Assembly (NCBI GenBank): GCA_963921825.1
Contig: OY997589.1
Coordinates: 2,728,001-2,792,000 of the forward strand
Length of the DNA stretch: 64,000 nucleotides
Reading direction: 5' to 3'
Source of the DNA: Erodium maritimum
Taxonomy: Eukaryota > Streptophyta > Magnoliopsida > Geraniales > Geraniaceae
The position numbers were made by a program, and so were the translations under genes. This document shows positions 36,130 to 48,872 of the stretch, piece by piece. Each line of letters starts with the position of its first letter. Position 1 is the first letter of the stretch. Below the pieces are notes generated by a model. That model saw only the letters and a program-made list of their open reading frames with translations, was not told the DNA's origin and searched no databases.

Positions 36130-37792
36130 ACAAAGCAAACCCTAAAAAACGACCAGATTTAAGCCAGAAGATACGACAGCGAATTTGAGGAACATCAATC
36201 ACCTATACTAACGACTGGAAAATCCTAACAGAACACATTAGGTCATGCAGTTATATATATATTTGGTATATTTGCTCTCTTTAATCACCACCCTCTCCTT
36301 GTTCTTTACATCAAAGATTTGGACCAATAATAAGTTTATTTTTGTTGATAAACAAAAAATACCCGTTATTACATAAAACGTCACTGTCCCGATCAAATCA
36401 ATCGAGTCACACACTGATTCAGAAATCAATGGACCAAATATGAATTTACTACCTCTCCCTCTCCTACCACCAACTCACATCAAAAATCTTGGCTGTACTT
36501 GTGCATGTAATTAAGGCATTGTGTGCCATTGCATGTGGCTCAGAAGATACTTGAAGAGTTAAAGATGGTCCTTCCTTAGATCTTCACACCGGCTCTTGTT
36601 TGGCTGCCAGGAAAATCCTCTTGGAAAATGCATGGTGGTCCATCCTCTACGAAGCATGGTGTGTGTGTATGCGTTGGGCAAAGCCCAATTAATGTGAATC
36701 ATGATGTGAAGGTCATCGAGGTCTTGAGTTGTCGATACAGTAATAGTTTTCTTTCTATCGTTAGTGTACTATACAATGTTGTCATCTCAAAGTCATATGA
36801 ATTTGCTTACTCAATTTCAAATTGGGATGATAATAAAAATTTACGGTGAATTATAGTGTTGCGTTATAATTATTTATTTTTATAAAAACTAAAGTAGTCA
36901 ACTCAAGCCGATCACTTTTTCGGTAATAATCGGTAACAACCGGTGCTATCGCCGATAAAACCGACCACTTTTCGAGTAGCCGACACTAGTGTCAACGGTA
37001 AGTTTTTGGGCTCATCGGGCCGGTTAATCGGACAGTGATAGAATAACGACACGTATATAATGCAAATGGTATAATAAATTGTTATTTTTAAAAGGATTTG
37101 ATGTCATGCGATTGTCTCATGACTAAATTCTAATAAAGATAACACATTTACAGACGGAAAATAGTTCAACGTTAATTTTTGTAAAAAAAATAATTTATTG
37201 TAAGTTTTTTAAAACGCAAATAGTTCACCACAAATTTTTATAATTATTATTTTAAAATAATAAGGCGCTTTGTAAATATCGAGTAGGAGCTACATCCATC
37301 GCCTCAATTACATATTAAATAAGATAATATATATTTTTTGTAACCTTCATTTCTTTATGTGATATTTTCATCTCACTACCCTAATTATGTGGTTTTTTTC
37401 ATCTCACTACCCTAACTATTTTTTGTGGCACCTCACTACCCTAGAATGCCTTCTTTTTCACTTTCATACCCTCATGTCCAAACAGTTCACCGAAGGTTAA
37501 CTATGAGCATTCTTAACCCTCATGTCCAAACAATTCACCGATTTTTAAATCTTAGTTTTGAAATTTAATTTGACCAATGTTAATATATAGAGAATATACA
37601 CATGTGGGTGACCAATCACGGCTCAACTTAGGTCTTATTGTAGTGTCGTACTGCGTCTTAATCCTATGGAGCAGACTTGTTAAAATATGAGAGAGGTGCG
37701 TTAATGGTTCAAAAAACTCTGTGGTTGATGGATGAGGGCGATTAGTTGCAGCCAACCTCAGTTGGGGCAGGGCGCTTCTCCTCCCCAAAGTC
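36130..37792. other. AT-rich intergenic DNA with a family B half copy
   Basis: No gene. 37080-37250 resembles the right half of family B (AATTCTAATAAAGATAAC, GACGGAAAATAGTT). 37360-37545 has repeated ATCTCACTACCCTAA phrases related to foldback families. A different repeat starts near 37600 and is interrupted by the solo LTR. Confidence 0.4.
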
Positions 37793-37797
37793 CCATG

Positions 37798-39216
37798 TGA
37801 AGGATTCTAGGGTGCGAAAACGCAGCGGAAATTTAAAAAATTCCCTAGAATACCCTTTGGATCCATGCAATTCCGAGTAAACTGATAAAAAAATTTTAAA
37901 GGAGACTACCTCTCAGTTTTGAGTCTGGTTCGGGTAGGGACCAAGAACGTTTATGCTACTTGGCGATGTCGAGACGTCTTCAATAAAATCCATCCTCTTC
38001 AGGTATCCACACCAACAAGTATTCCCAAAATTGTTTGTATGCTAACACAAAAAACTCTTCTTCTTTTTCTCTCGTTTTCTTCTTCACAACTTCTCCCTAG
38101 TTTTGCATGCTTACTATTCCCAAATATGACCACACTAGCTTATATTTCGAAAAGCCAGCACATGAGTTTCTAAATTTGACAAGTGAAGACATTTCAAGAG
38201 TATTGGACATGCAAAAATAACATTTGAATTTCCGAAATTCAAATGTTATTTTTGCATATAAATTGCCTAACATAATCTCATTATATCAAATATAATATTA
38301 TTTTATTAACTTAATGGACTTCCAAAGTCCAATTGTTTTGGGCTTGTTGTTGTATGTGACTTTATAGGCTCATACAACGTTTGACAGTGGCCCCAAATCC
38401 CTGTTTTGTCCACATGTCATAGTTGGCCTTTAGCAAAACATTATGACTTCCCAAACGTGTATGATGATCGTCAATCTGACTTAAACTTTTACCACTAATA
38501 TCTTAATCTCTTTGTCATTGATATCTCGATCGAATATAAGGCATAAGATCGTCATCGTTATTTTATTCGATCGTTAGTTTCTTGATCCTAGGTAGACTGC
38601 GAGTGATAACTTATTATTGATTCTTATGGTCATGCATTTCCACATTCTCACTTATCAAGGAGCCCAAACGATATTTGTCTCATATTTACATGAGGGACAA
38701 TTCCTTATCAATCACTCACATTTCTCAAATAGACAATTGTGTACCCAACAACAATCTTTATTGTTGTCCGGTTAAAGACAACGTTGAATTGTGTTAAGAC
38801 ACACAACCACCTATGTAGAAACCTATGGTGACTACAAGACCAAAGGATTTAAGTCATATTACAGTACTAAGAAATACTCATGACAATTCTTACGTAGTAG
38901 TCTCATAGTGGGTCATCCAATACCATTTCACCAAATTGCATCTATGACTTGACTTCATATCCAATGTGAATGATCAATAAAACGTGATCATCAGTCAACA
39001 ACATATTAGTCTTAATATACCGATAAGACCAGAGATCATTAGGATAATACTCTTTTTTTCTTAAGAGTTTTACTATCAAGGCACATACTTGATGGTCTTA
39101 AAAAGAGTCGATTATTCACGTTGTTAACATTTCACAAATGATAATATTAGTGTCAATGTATTAATAAACGATAATGTCGTACAAGATCAAGATTGGCCTA
39201 GGGCACAAAACTAACA
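37798..39216. mobile_element. Solo LTR (probably copia), 5-bp target duplication CCATG
   Basis: A 1419-bp unit starting TGAAGGATTCTAGGGTGCG and ending AGGGCACAAAACTAACA, thus TG...CA at its ends. It is flanked by CCATG at 37793-37797 and 39217-39221. There is no internal coding sequence, as expected when two LTRs recombine. Read on the minus strand it starts TGTTAGTTTTGTGCCC, which resembles common plant copia LTR starts, so the element is probably minus. It contains near-perfect short inverted repeats (AACATTTGAATTTCCGAAATTCAAATGTT near 38220). Confidence 0.8.
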
Positions 39217-39221
39217 CCATG

Positions 39222-41543
39222 CCCCCGTAAGCCTATCATTTGAACCGACGATTAGTTGCATGATTGTTAGGGATAAAATCTTCCTTTGAAAGAATGTCGC
39301 ACCATATTCCACAATTCACATACGTCGCCACTGAAGATCTCAAAACAGAACGACCCTAAGAGTCCGTAGATCCCGAGGGGACAAATCCGCATGGCGAGTT
39401 CCAAAGTTATAACCTGTCACAACCTCATTGGGGCGAGCCATCCAGGGCTCAATCTCGAGGAGAACGTCTTGAATACTCTAATTCACTTCGATGCACGTCA
39501 TCCCCTTCGAGGCATGTAAGAAGGGAATCGATATGCTTGAACAAAGAGATCTTGAACATGCACGATTATTAAAAAACGACATTCGTTGATTTCAAACCCA
39601 CCTTCTGTGGGCCCTAGCAATCATGGCCGAATATATCCCCGACAATAGTATTGTACATGAGTGCTGACCTATCATGCCAGTAATTTAATCGTATACCGTA
39701 GAACCCATATTGGACTTCAGCAACTGAAGGTGGATTAGCCAACATCGATTGTCTTGTTGGGACAAAAGTTACGCTGGATCCAGCACACGGGAAGAACTTA
39801 AAATCCCCGACACAGAGGTCAGTGGTGGAAAACCCAACGGGGCATTACGACTTCGATGAGTGTTCGTCGACTGCACCACAATTCCTTATCGTAGTCGTTC
39901 AAGGTAAACACGAAGAAGTGAGCCAAAATGGCCCTAGGGTTGAGAGAGAGCATGTAAGCTCCGGTTAGCTCTCTTTGGGTTTTGTAAACTTGTTTTATTG
40001 ATACACTTTCACTAATTTATACTAAAATAACGATCTTAGTTTTAAATTTAAAAAACTACAAGCAAAAAACCCCCAAAATTTCAAGTAATAAGAGAATTCT
40101 GGATTTGTTTTCTTTTGAATTTCTACACAAATACAACAAAAAACAAGTTGGTAAAAAGAAAAAAAAACAAGTACACGATATTATTTTAAAATTATCAAAA
40201 AGATGGTTATAACATGCAAACAAAATTGAATACTTTAAACAATTTTTTTATAATTATCTATTGTTATCATTATCAAGTTTTATATTGAAAATATAGTTTA
40301 GGAAAAAAAATCTTCGACCGACCTATGGGATGAGACTAACAAGTACCAATCCATACAATAAATTGACCATGTAATGTAGGGCAAAACCAAATATAGGGTG
40401 GTCTCACACTCTATAATTTTGTTCGTTTTCTATGATAGTTACTAGAAAATGATTGAAAACAATCTTTAACCATACACAATTTAACACCAAACCTAGTTTT
40501 GTCGTCTAATTTCTATATAATGTTTGAAAACCTTTTATGAAATATATATAAAAAATATTATTTGTCAATGAAGTTATTATTATTTTTTATACAAAACGCG
40601 TGTGAAAACATAACGGTTTATTGTCTCTTTAACCCAAACCAAAGATCTGAAACCTCGATCTCTACCCAATTATATCGGGGGAGATTGGATTCTCGGCAAA
40701 TTAAAACATTTGTCATCCTCACTATCGAACAATTGGTTATAACCATAATAATCAAACCGATTGAATTATTAAATTTCGTGTAGATTACGTGTTTTTGAAT
40801 GAGACTGATGTTATCATTTATAATATTTTTTTAAAATTTATATTATAATATATTTATTTTTCATGTTTAAAATAGATTTTTTGTCAACGTCATCTAACTT
40901 TTTATAGATCAGACTAATAACCATTTTCACAAATAAATATAAACAATCTAGAAAAAACAAAACAATTATAATTAAAAAAGAACATAAAATATAAGAAGTT
41001 AATAACTTTTGTTATGTATGTTTACTTGTGAAAATGAAAATTGTTTGAACTCCATGAATCTATAATTCATTCTGATACATAGAAATATCGCAATACTTTT
41101 CAATGTTTTTACACAGAACACTAGTGATAATTTTCCAATTGCCCGTTAAAATTGACATGTTTAGTCAAAATTGACATTTTTTTAAAAACGGACACGAGGA
41201 ATTGTATTACTAATACCAACCAAATAATGTAAGTATGGAAATAGAATATTGTCTGAGTTTTCCGTACGATAGTCGACGCTCATGAATATATAGATTAGTC
41301 TAATTTTCGTCTTAAATAAAGATAAAAATTCCTACGTCATGTCCTAAACTGAGAAAATAAAATGTTGGAAATAAAAGAAATAACTTGCAACAAAGTACTG
41401 GAAATAAAAGAACTAACATGCAACAAACTAGAAAGAATTAAATAGCAGAAAGATACGCCTCATGATAGATCTTGTTTTTTCGGATTAGCCTGGGATGCGT
41501 CGCACGAAAAAAATTGATCAGCATATCGTCTTGAAACGCCGAG
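39222..41543. other. Repeat host of the solo LTR, then AT-rich intergenic DNA
   Basis: 39222-39960 continues the repeat interrupted by the solo LTR (CGATTAGTTGCA phrases occur on both sides). 40000-40260 has traces of a decayed family A element. No gene to 41543. Confidence 0.35.
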
Positions 41544-41822
41544 TTAACCCGAACAAGGGTGTCGTAGAACAGCACACCATCTTGCCGTCCCATCCTCCGG
41601 ATCCCGAAACCATCGTAGCCATCTAGTAATTGCCACGTAGAAGACGACTAAGAACGGAAAGCATAAGGCTCGTACCTTCCGTGCATCGCCATAAGCACCC
41701 GTTGAGCCGTGGGCGTTCGATGAGCAGAGAGCGGGTGAAGTTGTGGTGAGCGGAGCTGGGACTGTAGCAGCGGTTGGAGGAGAAGCATAGGAGGGGCTGG
41801 TGGTGATGGTCGACATGGTCAT
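41544..41822 (-). CDS. Hypothetical small ORF (92 aa), doubtful
   Basis: Starts MTMSTITTSPSYASPPTAATV, Ser/Thr/Pro/Ala-rich, followed by a GSTGAYGDARKVR stretch and a hydrophobic CFPFLVVFYVA. A GT donor follows DAR at about 41673, so it may be the first exon of a larger or broken gene whose other exons are not found. No family recognised. Confidence 0.2.
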   Translation of the reverse strand: MTMSTITTSPSYASPPTAATVPAPLTTTSPALCSSNAHGSTGAYGDARKVRALCFPFLVVFYVAITRWLRWFRDPEDGTARWCAVLRHPCSG

Positions 41823-43409
41823 AACAACGACATCAAGAAAGGAAATAATGGCGTTGGCTGAGGCTACAAAGACAAAACCCTAAATCTCTCTTAGAGAGAA
41901 TGTCTCTTAGACTACTAGTTGATGCTATTAGCAACCTTATTACTTAATTGAATAGGGTTGGACGAATTCGGTTTTTGGAGCCCTCGCTCAATCAACGACA
42001 AATAGGCAAGTCGTTGGGCAAACCGAAAAAGCCAAGCTGGATGATGATTTCATTACTTGAGCAAAACACCAATAATGTTTTGTAACAAACTACTACTATT
42101 CACCAATCTATACTAAGCCAGTTTGAGTTATTCCTTTCGAGTGACTATTTCTACAAGTCCATTTTTTCCGGTCTTTCTGTCATATAAATTACGTGTTATA
42201 AAATAATTATTTTCTCGATACGAATCATTTTTATTGTGTTACCGTTTGTATCAACTCAGTTTTTACCGTTTTTCTTTTATATTTACAACTCCAAACAATG
42301 TTCACTCTAAACTATTTGTATTGAAAATGCTCCTAAAACAATCTGAAGTACTAATTTTGGTGGGTACTTAATTTAGAAACATACCATGAATCATCTATAA
42401 ACAAACATAATTTTTAGAACTCCCCAACACCATGATCCATCATGCATGGCTGGAGGGACAAACCCTAGCCTTCACAGTGCATATACAGAGTAGATATGCC
42501 AACCTGTAAAAATGCTCAAATAATGGGCTCTTCTTCCTCTTTTTCTTTGTTCTTGGTTCTGATCTGACAACACAGTCCCCTAATCATTGCCCAATAGAAA
42601 CAATCCTCCTCCTGTCCACGTGTCACCTCCTCCTTCCATTTTCAGATCCACCCCCATCCACAAGACTCCAGCTTTAGATCCTCCTATCCCAAAAATCCAC
42701 AAAGCTCAAAACCCTTCCTTGTGGTGGACCCTCATCACCTGCCACGTGTCACCCACCCAGCACCTCAGTACACAAAGCTTGCCAACACTGCAGCAGCACC
42801 CAGTCATTGCCTCCCCAGTGTGGTCTCTGTCTGTCCCTTCAATAATAAAACCCTCCTCTCTCAAATGTTTCCCCAATTCCAAATATTTCCTCTCACAAAG
42901 GCAAGAACTTTCAGAATCTGCCATTTCCAAGCTTCAGTTTTTTGCTGCAAAAACAACAGGTGGGTCTTGCTTTGTGTCCTGTCTGTCAATCTCTGTGTGT
43001 TTCTCCCCTTTTGGGTTCTCTCCAAAGTTCATTCCTTTTGCAGGGAAGCATCACAAACATGCCTGATTTTGATTGCTCTGTAACCTTTGTGGCCTTCTCT
43101 TTCATGGGAAAGCTCTGTTCTTTAATGGGTCTTTGCCAATTTTGGGCAAAAGGGTTTTTGTGATATGTTCTTTGTCTTGTTGGGTGTGGAAGAAAGGTTT
43201 AATTTTTAATGATTTGTATGGGGAAGTTCTACTTATGTTTTATTAGGTGGAGCATGTGTGGTTAATTGACTCAATCATTTAGTTTATATGTACTTTAGAT
43301 CATTGATGACCCTTTTTTTGTTGTGTTTAGTTGACTAATCATTTAATTTATATGTACTTTAGATCATTGATGACCCTTTTTTATTGTGTTCTACAGAAAG
43401 TAGTCAACA
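41823..43409 (+). other. Promoter and 5' UTR region of the PIF-like gene
   Basis: 42570-42960 is pyrimidine-rich with CCACGTGTCACC twice (near 42616 and 42742), each holding a CACGTG G-box. A likely leader intron runs from about 42958 to the acceptor TTCTACAG at 43396, with possible additional splicing near 43043 (TTTTGCAG). A direct repeat of about 55 bp (TTTATATGTACTTTAGATCATTGATGACCC) occurs at 43280 and 43340. Confidence 0.5.
42616..42753. promoter_or_regulatory. Two G-box (CACGTG) motifs upstream of the PIF-like gene
   Basis: CCACGTGTCACC occurs near 42616 and again near 42742. CACGTG is the G-box bound by PIF bHLH factors and also by HY5/bZIP proteins. Finding two identical 12-base copies in the leader region suggests possible auto- or cross-regulation; this is an inference from the motif only. 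Confidence 0.45.
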
Positions 43410-46400
43410 ATGAACCACTGTATCCCTGGATGGAACTTTGAAGGTGACCAAGTGACCAATCATAAGAAATCAATAGGGTTTGTGCTCTCTTATCTCTTTC
43501 AATTATTGTTTGGTTGCTTTATTTCATGTCTTTTTCACTGTAAAAGGAACATAAGAAAAGGGTAACTCCGTTAACACACCCTCGACGATCTTTGGTTATC
43601 AAAAACACACTGTATAAGTGAAGAGTTATTGGTAACACAATGTTAACTTTAGTTATTCATCTATAGGGGTGACACTGAAAAGGTGACGGTGTGTTACTAA
43701 TAACCCCTCCTGTAGAGGTTCGTAAAACTCATAGGTCGTTGTGAGGGTGTAAATAATGTTTTCCCAGCTATTAAATCAGTTTGAAACTATGTTGATTTCA
43801 TTTATGTCTTGATTGCACAATTACAGGCCAGACCATGAGCTTGTAGAGCTGTTATGGCAAAACGGGCAAGTAGTTTTGAACAGCCAGACTCATAGGATTA
43901 GGAAGCTTAACGATCAGCCTAGACAAGCTACTCAAGATGACGATACTGTGTCATGGATCCATAACCCGTTTGAAGAGTGTCTTGACAAGGAGTTCTGTTC
44001 TAGTGTTTTCAATGACTTGCCATCATTTGATAGTTTCCATGATGATGGTAAGGAACCCGCCAAGCAATTCGAAGAACACAAGCTTGTTAAGTTCACCACT
44101 CCAAATCCAAACCCAAACCCAAACCCAAAACCAAATCATGTTGTTGCGCCTTTGCAGCAGCCAAATCCAATGCCTCCTCCAAGGTTTCAGCTTCTTGGAT
44201 CAACCCCGAAAAGCAATAGCTTAGTGGGTTTTGGTAGTATTGCCAATTCGGGAAGAGTGACCTTAGCAGGTAAGGTTGATATAGGAGCTATGACACAAGG
44301 AAGGATTGGTGAAGGCTCAACCATGACAGTTGGGTCGAGCCACTGTGGAAGCAACCAAGTCCAAAACGATCATGACTTCAGCCGAGCCTCCACCAGTGGC
44401 ATTGGCACTACCGGTATATCAGCAAGACCCTTGAAGAATAATCTTCACAAGACAATAACTCAGGAGACAACAACTGAGACGACTCTCACTACATCTTCTG
44501 GTTTCAGTACTGAGGATAAAAGAAAAAGGTCAGATATGGAAGAATCCGAGGTACAGACCTTCTCTTTGTTTGTCTTTTATCGAAGTTTTATGAGAGTTTT
44601 TTGCGTATTGAAATGGAAATCGAATGGGAATCGAAAACATTGTAGGGTGCTGAACTCGAATCAGCTGCTGGGAACAAGTCATTGTCAAGACAGTCCAGGT
44701 CTTCCAAACGAAGTCGTGCTGCTGAAGTTCATAACCTCTCTGAAAGGGTATGGTTTTATTCGATTCTATATAAAATGATTTCTTTAGTTTTGTTGTTTGA
44801 GTGGTACTGAGGTTGTGTCTTTATCATGATGCAGAGGCGAAGAGATCGGATCAATGAAAAGATGAAGGCTTTGCAGGAGCTTATACCTCACTGTAGCAAG
44901 GTATGCTCTAACTTCGATCCTTGGATCAAAATAATGGACAATTGAGATGGAATCTTACGGATATTTCAAATTTCGGTGGTGTAGATTTCATATTAACACA
45001 AAATTTCATTTTGGGATAACTGCAAGAAAGTACCCTGAGCTATTCACTTTTTGCAAGTTGTAGCTCTCTTATAATTGCAAAAAAAAAAAAGTGTCACGAA
45101 CTTGTCTTTTTGTTACACCGTAAATTTGTTTCAAAATGACAATTTACCCTTACAATTTAAAAATATTCAAAATTCAAGAGAGATGAAAATTTAGATTTTT
45201 TATAAAAAATAAGTGAAGGGTAGAATCATCATTTTGAAACAAATTTACTCTAAGTGTAACAAAAAGGCAAGTTCAAGGCATATTTTTGTAATTATCCTAG
45301 AAAAAGGCTACAACTTGCAAAAAGTGAATACAACATGGTATTTTTTGCAATTATCCCTTTCGTTTTCTGATGCTGTAGATCTTATAGTTTCCCGGTGTGC
45401 ATTTAAAGAAAATGGACATTTTCATTTGAATATAAAGAGTTCAACTCATTAGATTGGAAACGATCTTAGCGAAACATATTTCAAGACGCGCTATCTCTAG
45501 TCTTGTATGTGCTCATTTGTTGACGTTCTTGTCAAAACCTTTTCTTAACTGCATCGATCATTGATTTGCAGACCGATAAAGCATCGATGCTCGATGAGGC
45601 AATTGAGTACTTGAAATCGCTTCAGTTACAACTTCAGGTACGTATACACTTCATCAAGAACCTTACCGTTTCTCAGTCAAGCCATTCTCATATTTTCTTG
45701 GTAATTTAGGTAATGTGGATGGGAGGCGGGATGGGCCCGATGATGTTTCCATCGGTTCAGCACTACATGTCCCGCATGAGTATGGGAATGGGGTTACCAA
45801 GAGTACCCTTAATCAACCAGTCCGTGTCTGTGGCTCAAACATCTAATCAGGCTTTAATGTGCCAAAATCAAGCTTTGAATCATGTCAACTATTCGAATCA
45901 GATGCAGAATCCATCTTTGACAGAGCAATATGCACGGTACTTGAGTTTCCACCAAATGCAGAACTCGACTCAGGTTTTGTGCCTTATAAGTACACAATTC
46001 GATTTACTCGTGTTATTTTTAGTACTGTATGTAACTTTCGTTGTATGTATTGTTTTGCAGCCTATGAATATGAACATGTTGAGGTTTGGTTCTCAACAAA
46101 GTCACTCTGTTGCACCACCTGTTAGTAGCATCGGGCCTTATGGTCGTGGAACTACAACTAATGATGCTTTAAGTGGAAAATCAAGTAAGTCATTTCATAA
46201 TTTTCGTATTACTCTTGTTGTAGAACATCTATGAGGACACATATAGTAGTTTTTCGTGTAAAAAAAGGATAATTGCAAAAAACATGTTGTTTAGTACAGT
46301 GTTTATGAATTCAATTATAATTTGACACAATGCATTTGTCTTGTACTGCCAGGTTAAATAGTGGGTAGATGTTCTTATCAGATACATAATGACAGTCCCC

Positions 46401-46538
46401 ACCCTTTTCCCCGACAGAGTTTAGCAGTACAGTTTGAATATGGCGAAAGCGATTTTCCCTTCATCGATCATCACATATATCTCCACCATTCTTGTTCATG
46501 CAGTCCTGAAGAACGCAGTCCGTCAAATTAGCCTTTAG
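43410..46538 (+). CDS. PIF4/PIF5-like phytochrome-interacting bHLH transcription factor (about 482 aa)
   Basis: Exons 43410-43477, 43827-44550, 44646-44747, 44835-44900, 45572-45637, 45710-45973, 46061-46184 and 46504-46538 join in frame. The N-terminus [13 protein letters not shown] is followed by the active phytochrome B-binding motif [17 protein letters not shown] near residues 27-43. The middle is long, low-complexity and Asn/Pro/Ser/Thr-rich. The basic region [20 protein letters not shown] and helix-loop-helix to [16 protein letters not shown] lie near residues 284-342. The Met/Gln-rich tail is typical of group VII bHLH. No APA (phyA-binding) motif was seen, which favours PIF4/PIF5 over PIF1/PIF3. 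Known role: binds G-boxes, promotes growth in shade and warmth, and is degraded after phytochrome B activation. The last 35-bp exon (ending VRQISL) is the least certain; retention of its intron would end the protein at 46234. Confidence 0.93.
43560..43765. mobile_element. Small foldback element family H in the first coding intron of the PIF-like gene
   Basis: Left GGGTAACTCCGTTAACACACC is partly mirrored by right GAGGGTGTAAATAATGTTTTCCC. Inner phrases GAAGAGTTATTGGTAACAC and TGTTACTAATAACCCCTCC pair. A related larger unit lies at 59806-60132. Confidence 0.55.
45013..45357. mobile_element. Foldback MITE family A, copy 8, 9-bp target duplication (8 of 9)
   Basis: A 345-bp palindrome in intron 4 of the PIF-like gene, between the two halves of the bHLH domain, with ends GGGATAACTGCAAGAAAG and TTTTTTGCAATTATCCC. 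The flanks are TTTCATTTT (45004-45012) and TTTCGTTTT (45358-45366). Confidence 0.9.
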
Positions 46539-46688
46539 TATGTTGTTGCTAAAATTGTGAGAGTTGATATATAATCTCCTGTATATTCTAGGTGTGAAGT
46601 GTCTCTATTGGTTATTCTACTCATTTTGCCCTTAATGATAAGATTAATAAGTCATGTTGTAATCTCAAATGAGCCTGTATAATATTAT

Positions 46689-47089
46689 GGGATAATTGCA
46701 TAAAAGCACCTTGAGATATTCACTTTTGTAATTTGTAGCCCTCTTCTTTGATAATTGCAAAAAAAAGTGTCATGAACTCGTCTTTTTGTTGTACTTTGTA
46801 TGATTTTTTTTTTCTTTCAAAATGATGATTTTACCCCTGAAGATTTAAATGTCAAAAATAATAAATCCAAATTTTCATATCCCTTAAATTTCTTGCGGGT
46901 ATGGAAATTTAGATTTTGTGTTCTTTAATTATTATTTTTTAAAATCTGAACTGTAAGGGTAAAATCGTCATTTCCATACAAATTTCAACGAAAAAACAAG
47001 TTCGGGATACTTTTTTGCGATTAGCGAAGAAGAGGGCTACAAGTTGCGAAAAAAACGAATGCATCATGATACTCTTTTGCAATTATCCC
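46689..47089. mobile_element. Foldback MITE family A, copy 9, 9-bp target duplication (8 of 9)
   Basis: A 401-bp palindrome 150 bp after the PIF stop, with ends GGGATAATTGCATAAAAG and CTTTTGCAATTATCCC. The flanks are TAATATTAT (46680-46688) and AAATATTAT (47090-47098). Confidence 0.9.
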
Positions 47090-47737
47090 AAATATTATTG
47101 CTGAAACTGCACAACTTCTTCAAGATTTGATTTGAAAACTTGATGCTAGCTTATGAATCTCATCTTTGTTGTAAAGAGAACAATTACATTATTATGTATA
47201 TGCAATGTTTTATCTGATTCTGGTTTCAACTGCATAAAAATAGTGTAAAGCTAGTCAAATTATATGCTGATGTCTGAATATATATACCTTTAATCTGTTC
47301 ATCATATGTTCATGCAATGAAATCACATGGCTTGTTGGGGGCCAATGTGTTGACTATTTGAGCTTTTGTACTCATAGATATTGCTAAAGTTTGTCTGCAT
47401 AATGTCAAGCTGTATACGAATCACGTGTGTTTCATGTTTTAACGCATTATTATCTTCTTGGAGGGTACCTCCAATTTTCTGTCACCTAATTTTCTATCCG
47501 ACTTTCTCAGGAAACAAACACTGTCTCCGCTCGTCTTTTACCCTAGGTAAGAAAATGGGCAAGGAGTGGGGTTTTGTCGTCACTGGTATGTTCTTCGGTG
47601 CCTCGTTACTTCACTGCAACTTCTTTTTATTATCTACTACTGCTTTAGGACTTGTACTGGTGCAAAACTTTACTTAATGGATTGGTTGACTTTTGCATTG
47701 AACATATGAGAGAAAAGAATAGTATCTTACTGGTACA
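47090..47737. other. 3' flank of the PIF-like gene
   Basis: No protein family is recognised. A 98-codon plus-strand frame (47381-47677) has no recognisable features. The sequence could still be 3' UTR or an extended intron. Confidence 0.35.
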
Positions 47738-48173
47738 GATAGCAAAAAAGTACCCCGAGGTATTTATTTTTTGCAACTCGTAGTCCTCTGCTTTGATAAT
47801 TGCAAAGAAAAAAACCTTGAACTTTTCTTTTTGTTGCAATTTGTAAAAATGATGATTTTACACTTACAATTTAGCTTTTAAAAATAATAGTGAGGAAAAA
47901 ACAATAAATCCAAATTTTCGTATCCCTTAATTTTCTTCCTTTTTGTACCGTACAAAGAGTAAGAAATTTAAGAGATGGAAATTTGGATTTTTTTGTTATT
48001 TAATTATTATTTTTAAAGTTAAAATTTTCAATGGTAAAATTGTCATTTTGAATCAAATTTATACAAAGTTGCAACAAAAAGACAAGTTCATGACACTATT
48101 TTGCAATTACCAAAGAAGAGGGCTAAATGTTGCAAAAAAGTGAACACCTCAGGATACTTTTTTTGCAATTAGA
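47738..48173. mobile_element. Foldback MITE family A, copy 10
   Basis: About 436 bp. The centre TTTGTACCGTACAAAG is intact near 47945, and the arms hold all family phrases. The left terminus is damaged (AGATAGCAAAAAAG) and the right ends GCAATTAGATAC, so the target duplication is not readable. Confidence 0.85.
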
Positions 48174-48872
48174 TACTCTTAATTTGAACATTATCTCTAT
48201 CCAAATCGGGTTTGTTTTAACTCGAGCAATTGAAAGAGAAACATTCCATCTCCATCACTTTTTTTCTCCTTGTTTTTTCCCTCAACTTGGCATGAAAACG
48301 ATGTCCAACATGTCATCCATCTTCCCAACTAGCCATTAGATCACCACGAATCGTTTTGTCTTCAAGTACTCAACTTGCACTGCTTGTCTTTCTGTGGAAT
48401 CACTGCCCAAAAAAGAGGTTTCACTTTGATATTCCATCTTATCATATGCATATTTATATGCATATACATACCCTCAACTTTGGAAGATCCCGAGCTTCGT
48501 TGAGCTTCTGTGTAACTTTTTCTTGATGATGTTGCAAGGTGGAGGTTGTTGTCATATGTTTGTCATGTCCATAAATGATTGTAATGCAATGTATGTTAGT
48601 GGTTGTCTTTTGCTCAATTTTGTATCCACAACTCTTCAGGTTGAAGATGGTGATGGAAAATTTGTGTTTTGCCTTGGCAAACGCGAAGGTTTATTTTTTT
48701 TATCGGATATTTGTGTATCGAGATGTCGGCTTCACTTGCTTATGTAGAAGGAAGAGAGGCCAAACAACAAGAGTTGGAAGAAAAACAGAGAATAAAGGTG
48801 GGAAGGTGATGCAGTGGATCCAAGTTCGAGTGTTTGACCAGTTATGAAGTTTATGGTAACTTGTTTAATTGA
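48174..48872. other. Intergenic or 3' extension downstream of the PIF-like gene
   Basis: No gene is supported. The phrase GGTTTATTTTTTTTATCGG near 48690 is a LINE-like tail in inverted orientation. Confidence 0.35.

Noticed and set aside
43813-44778. 321-codon ORF as a complete PIF protein
   Set aside because: It lacks the true start exon and runs through intron sequence after 44550. The bHLH domain lies in downstream exons.
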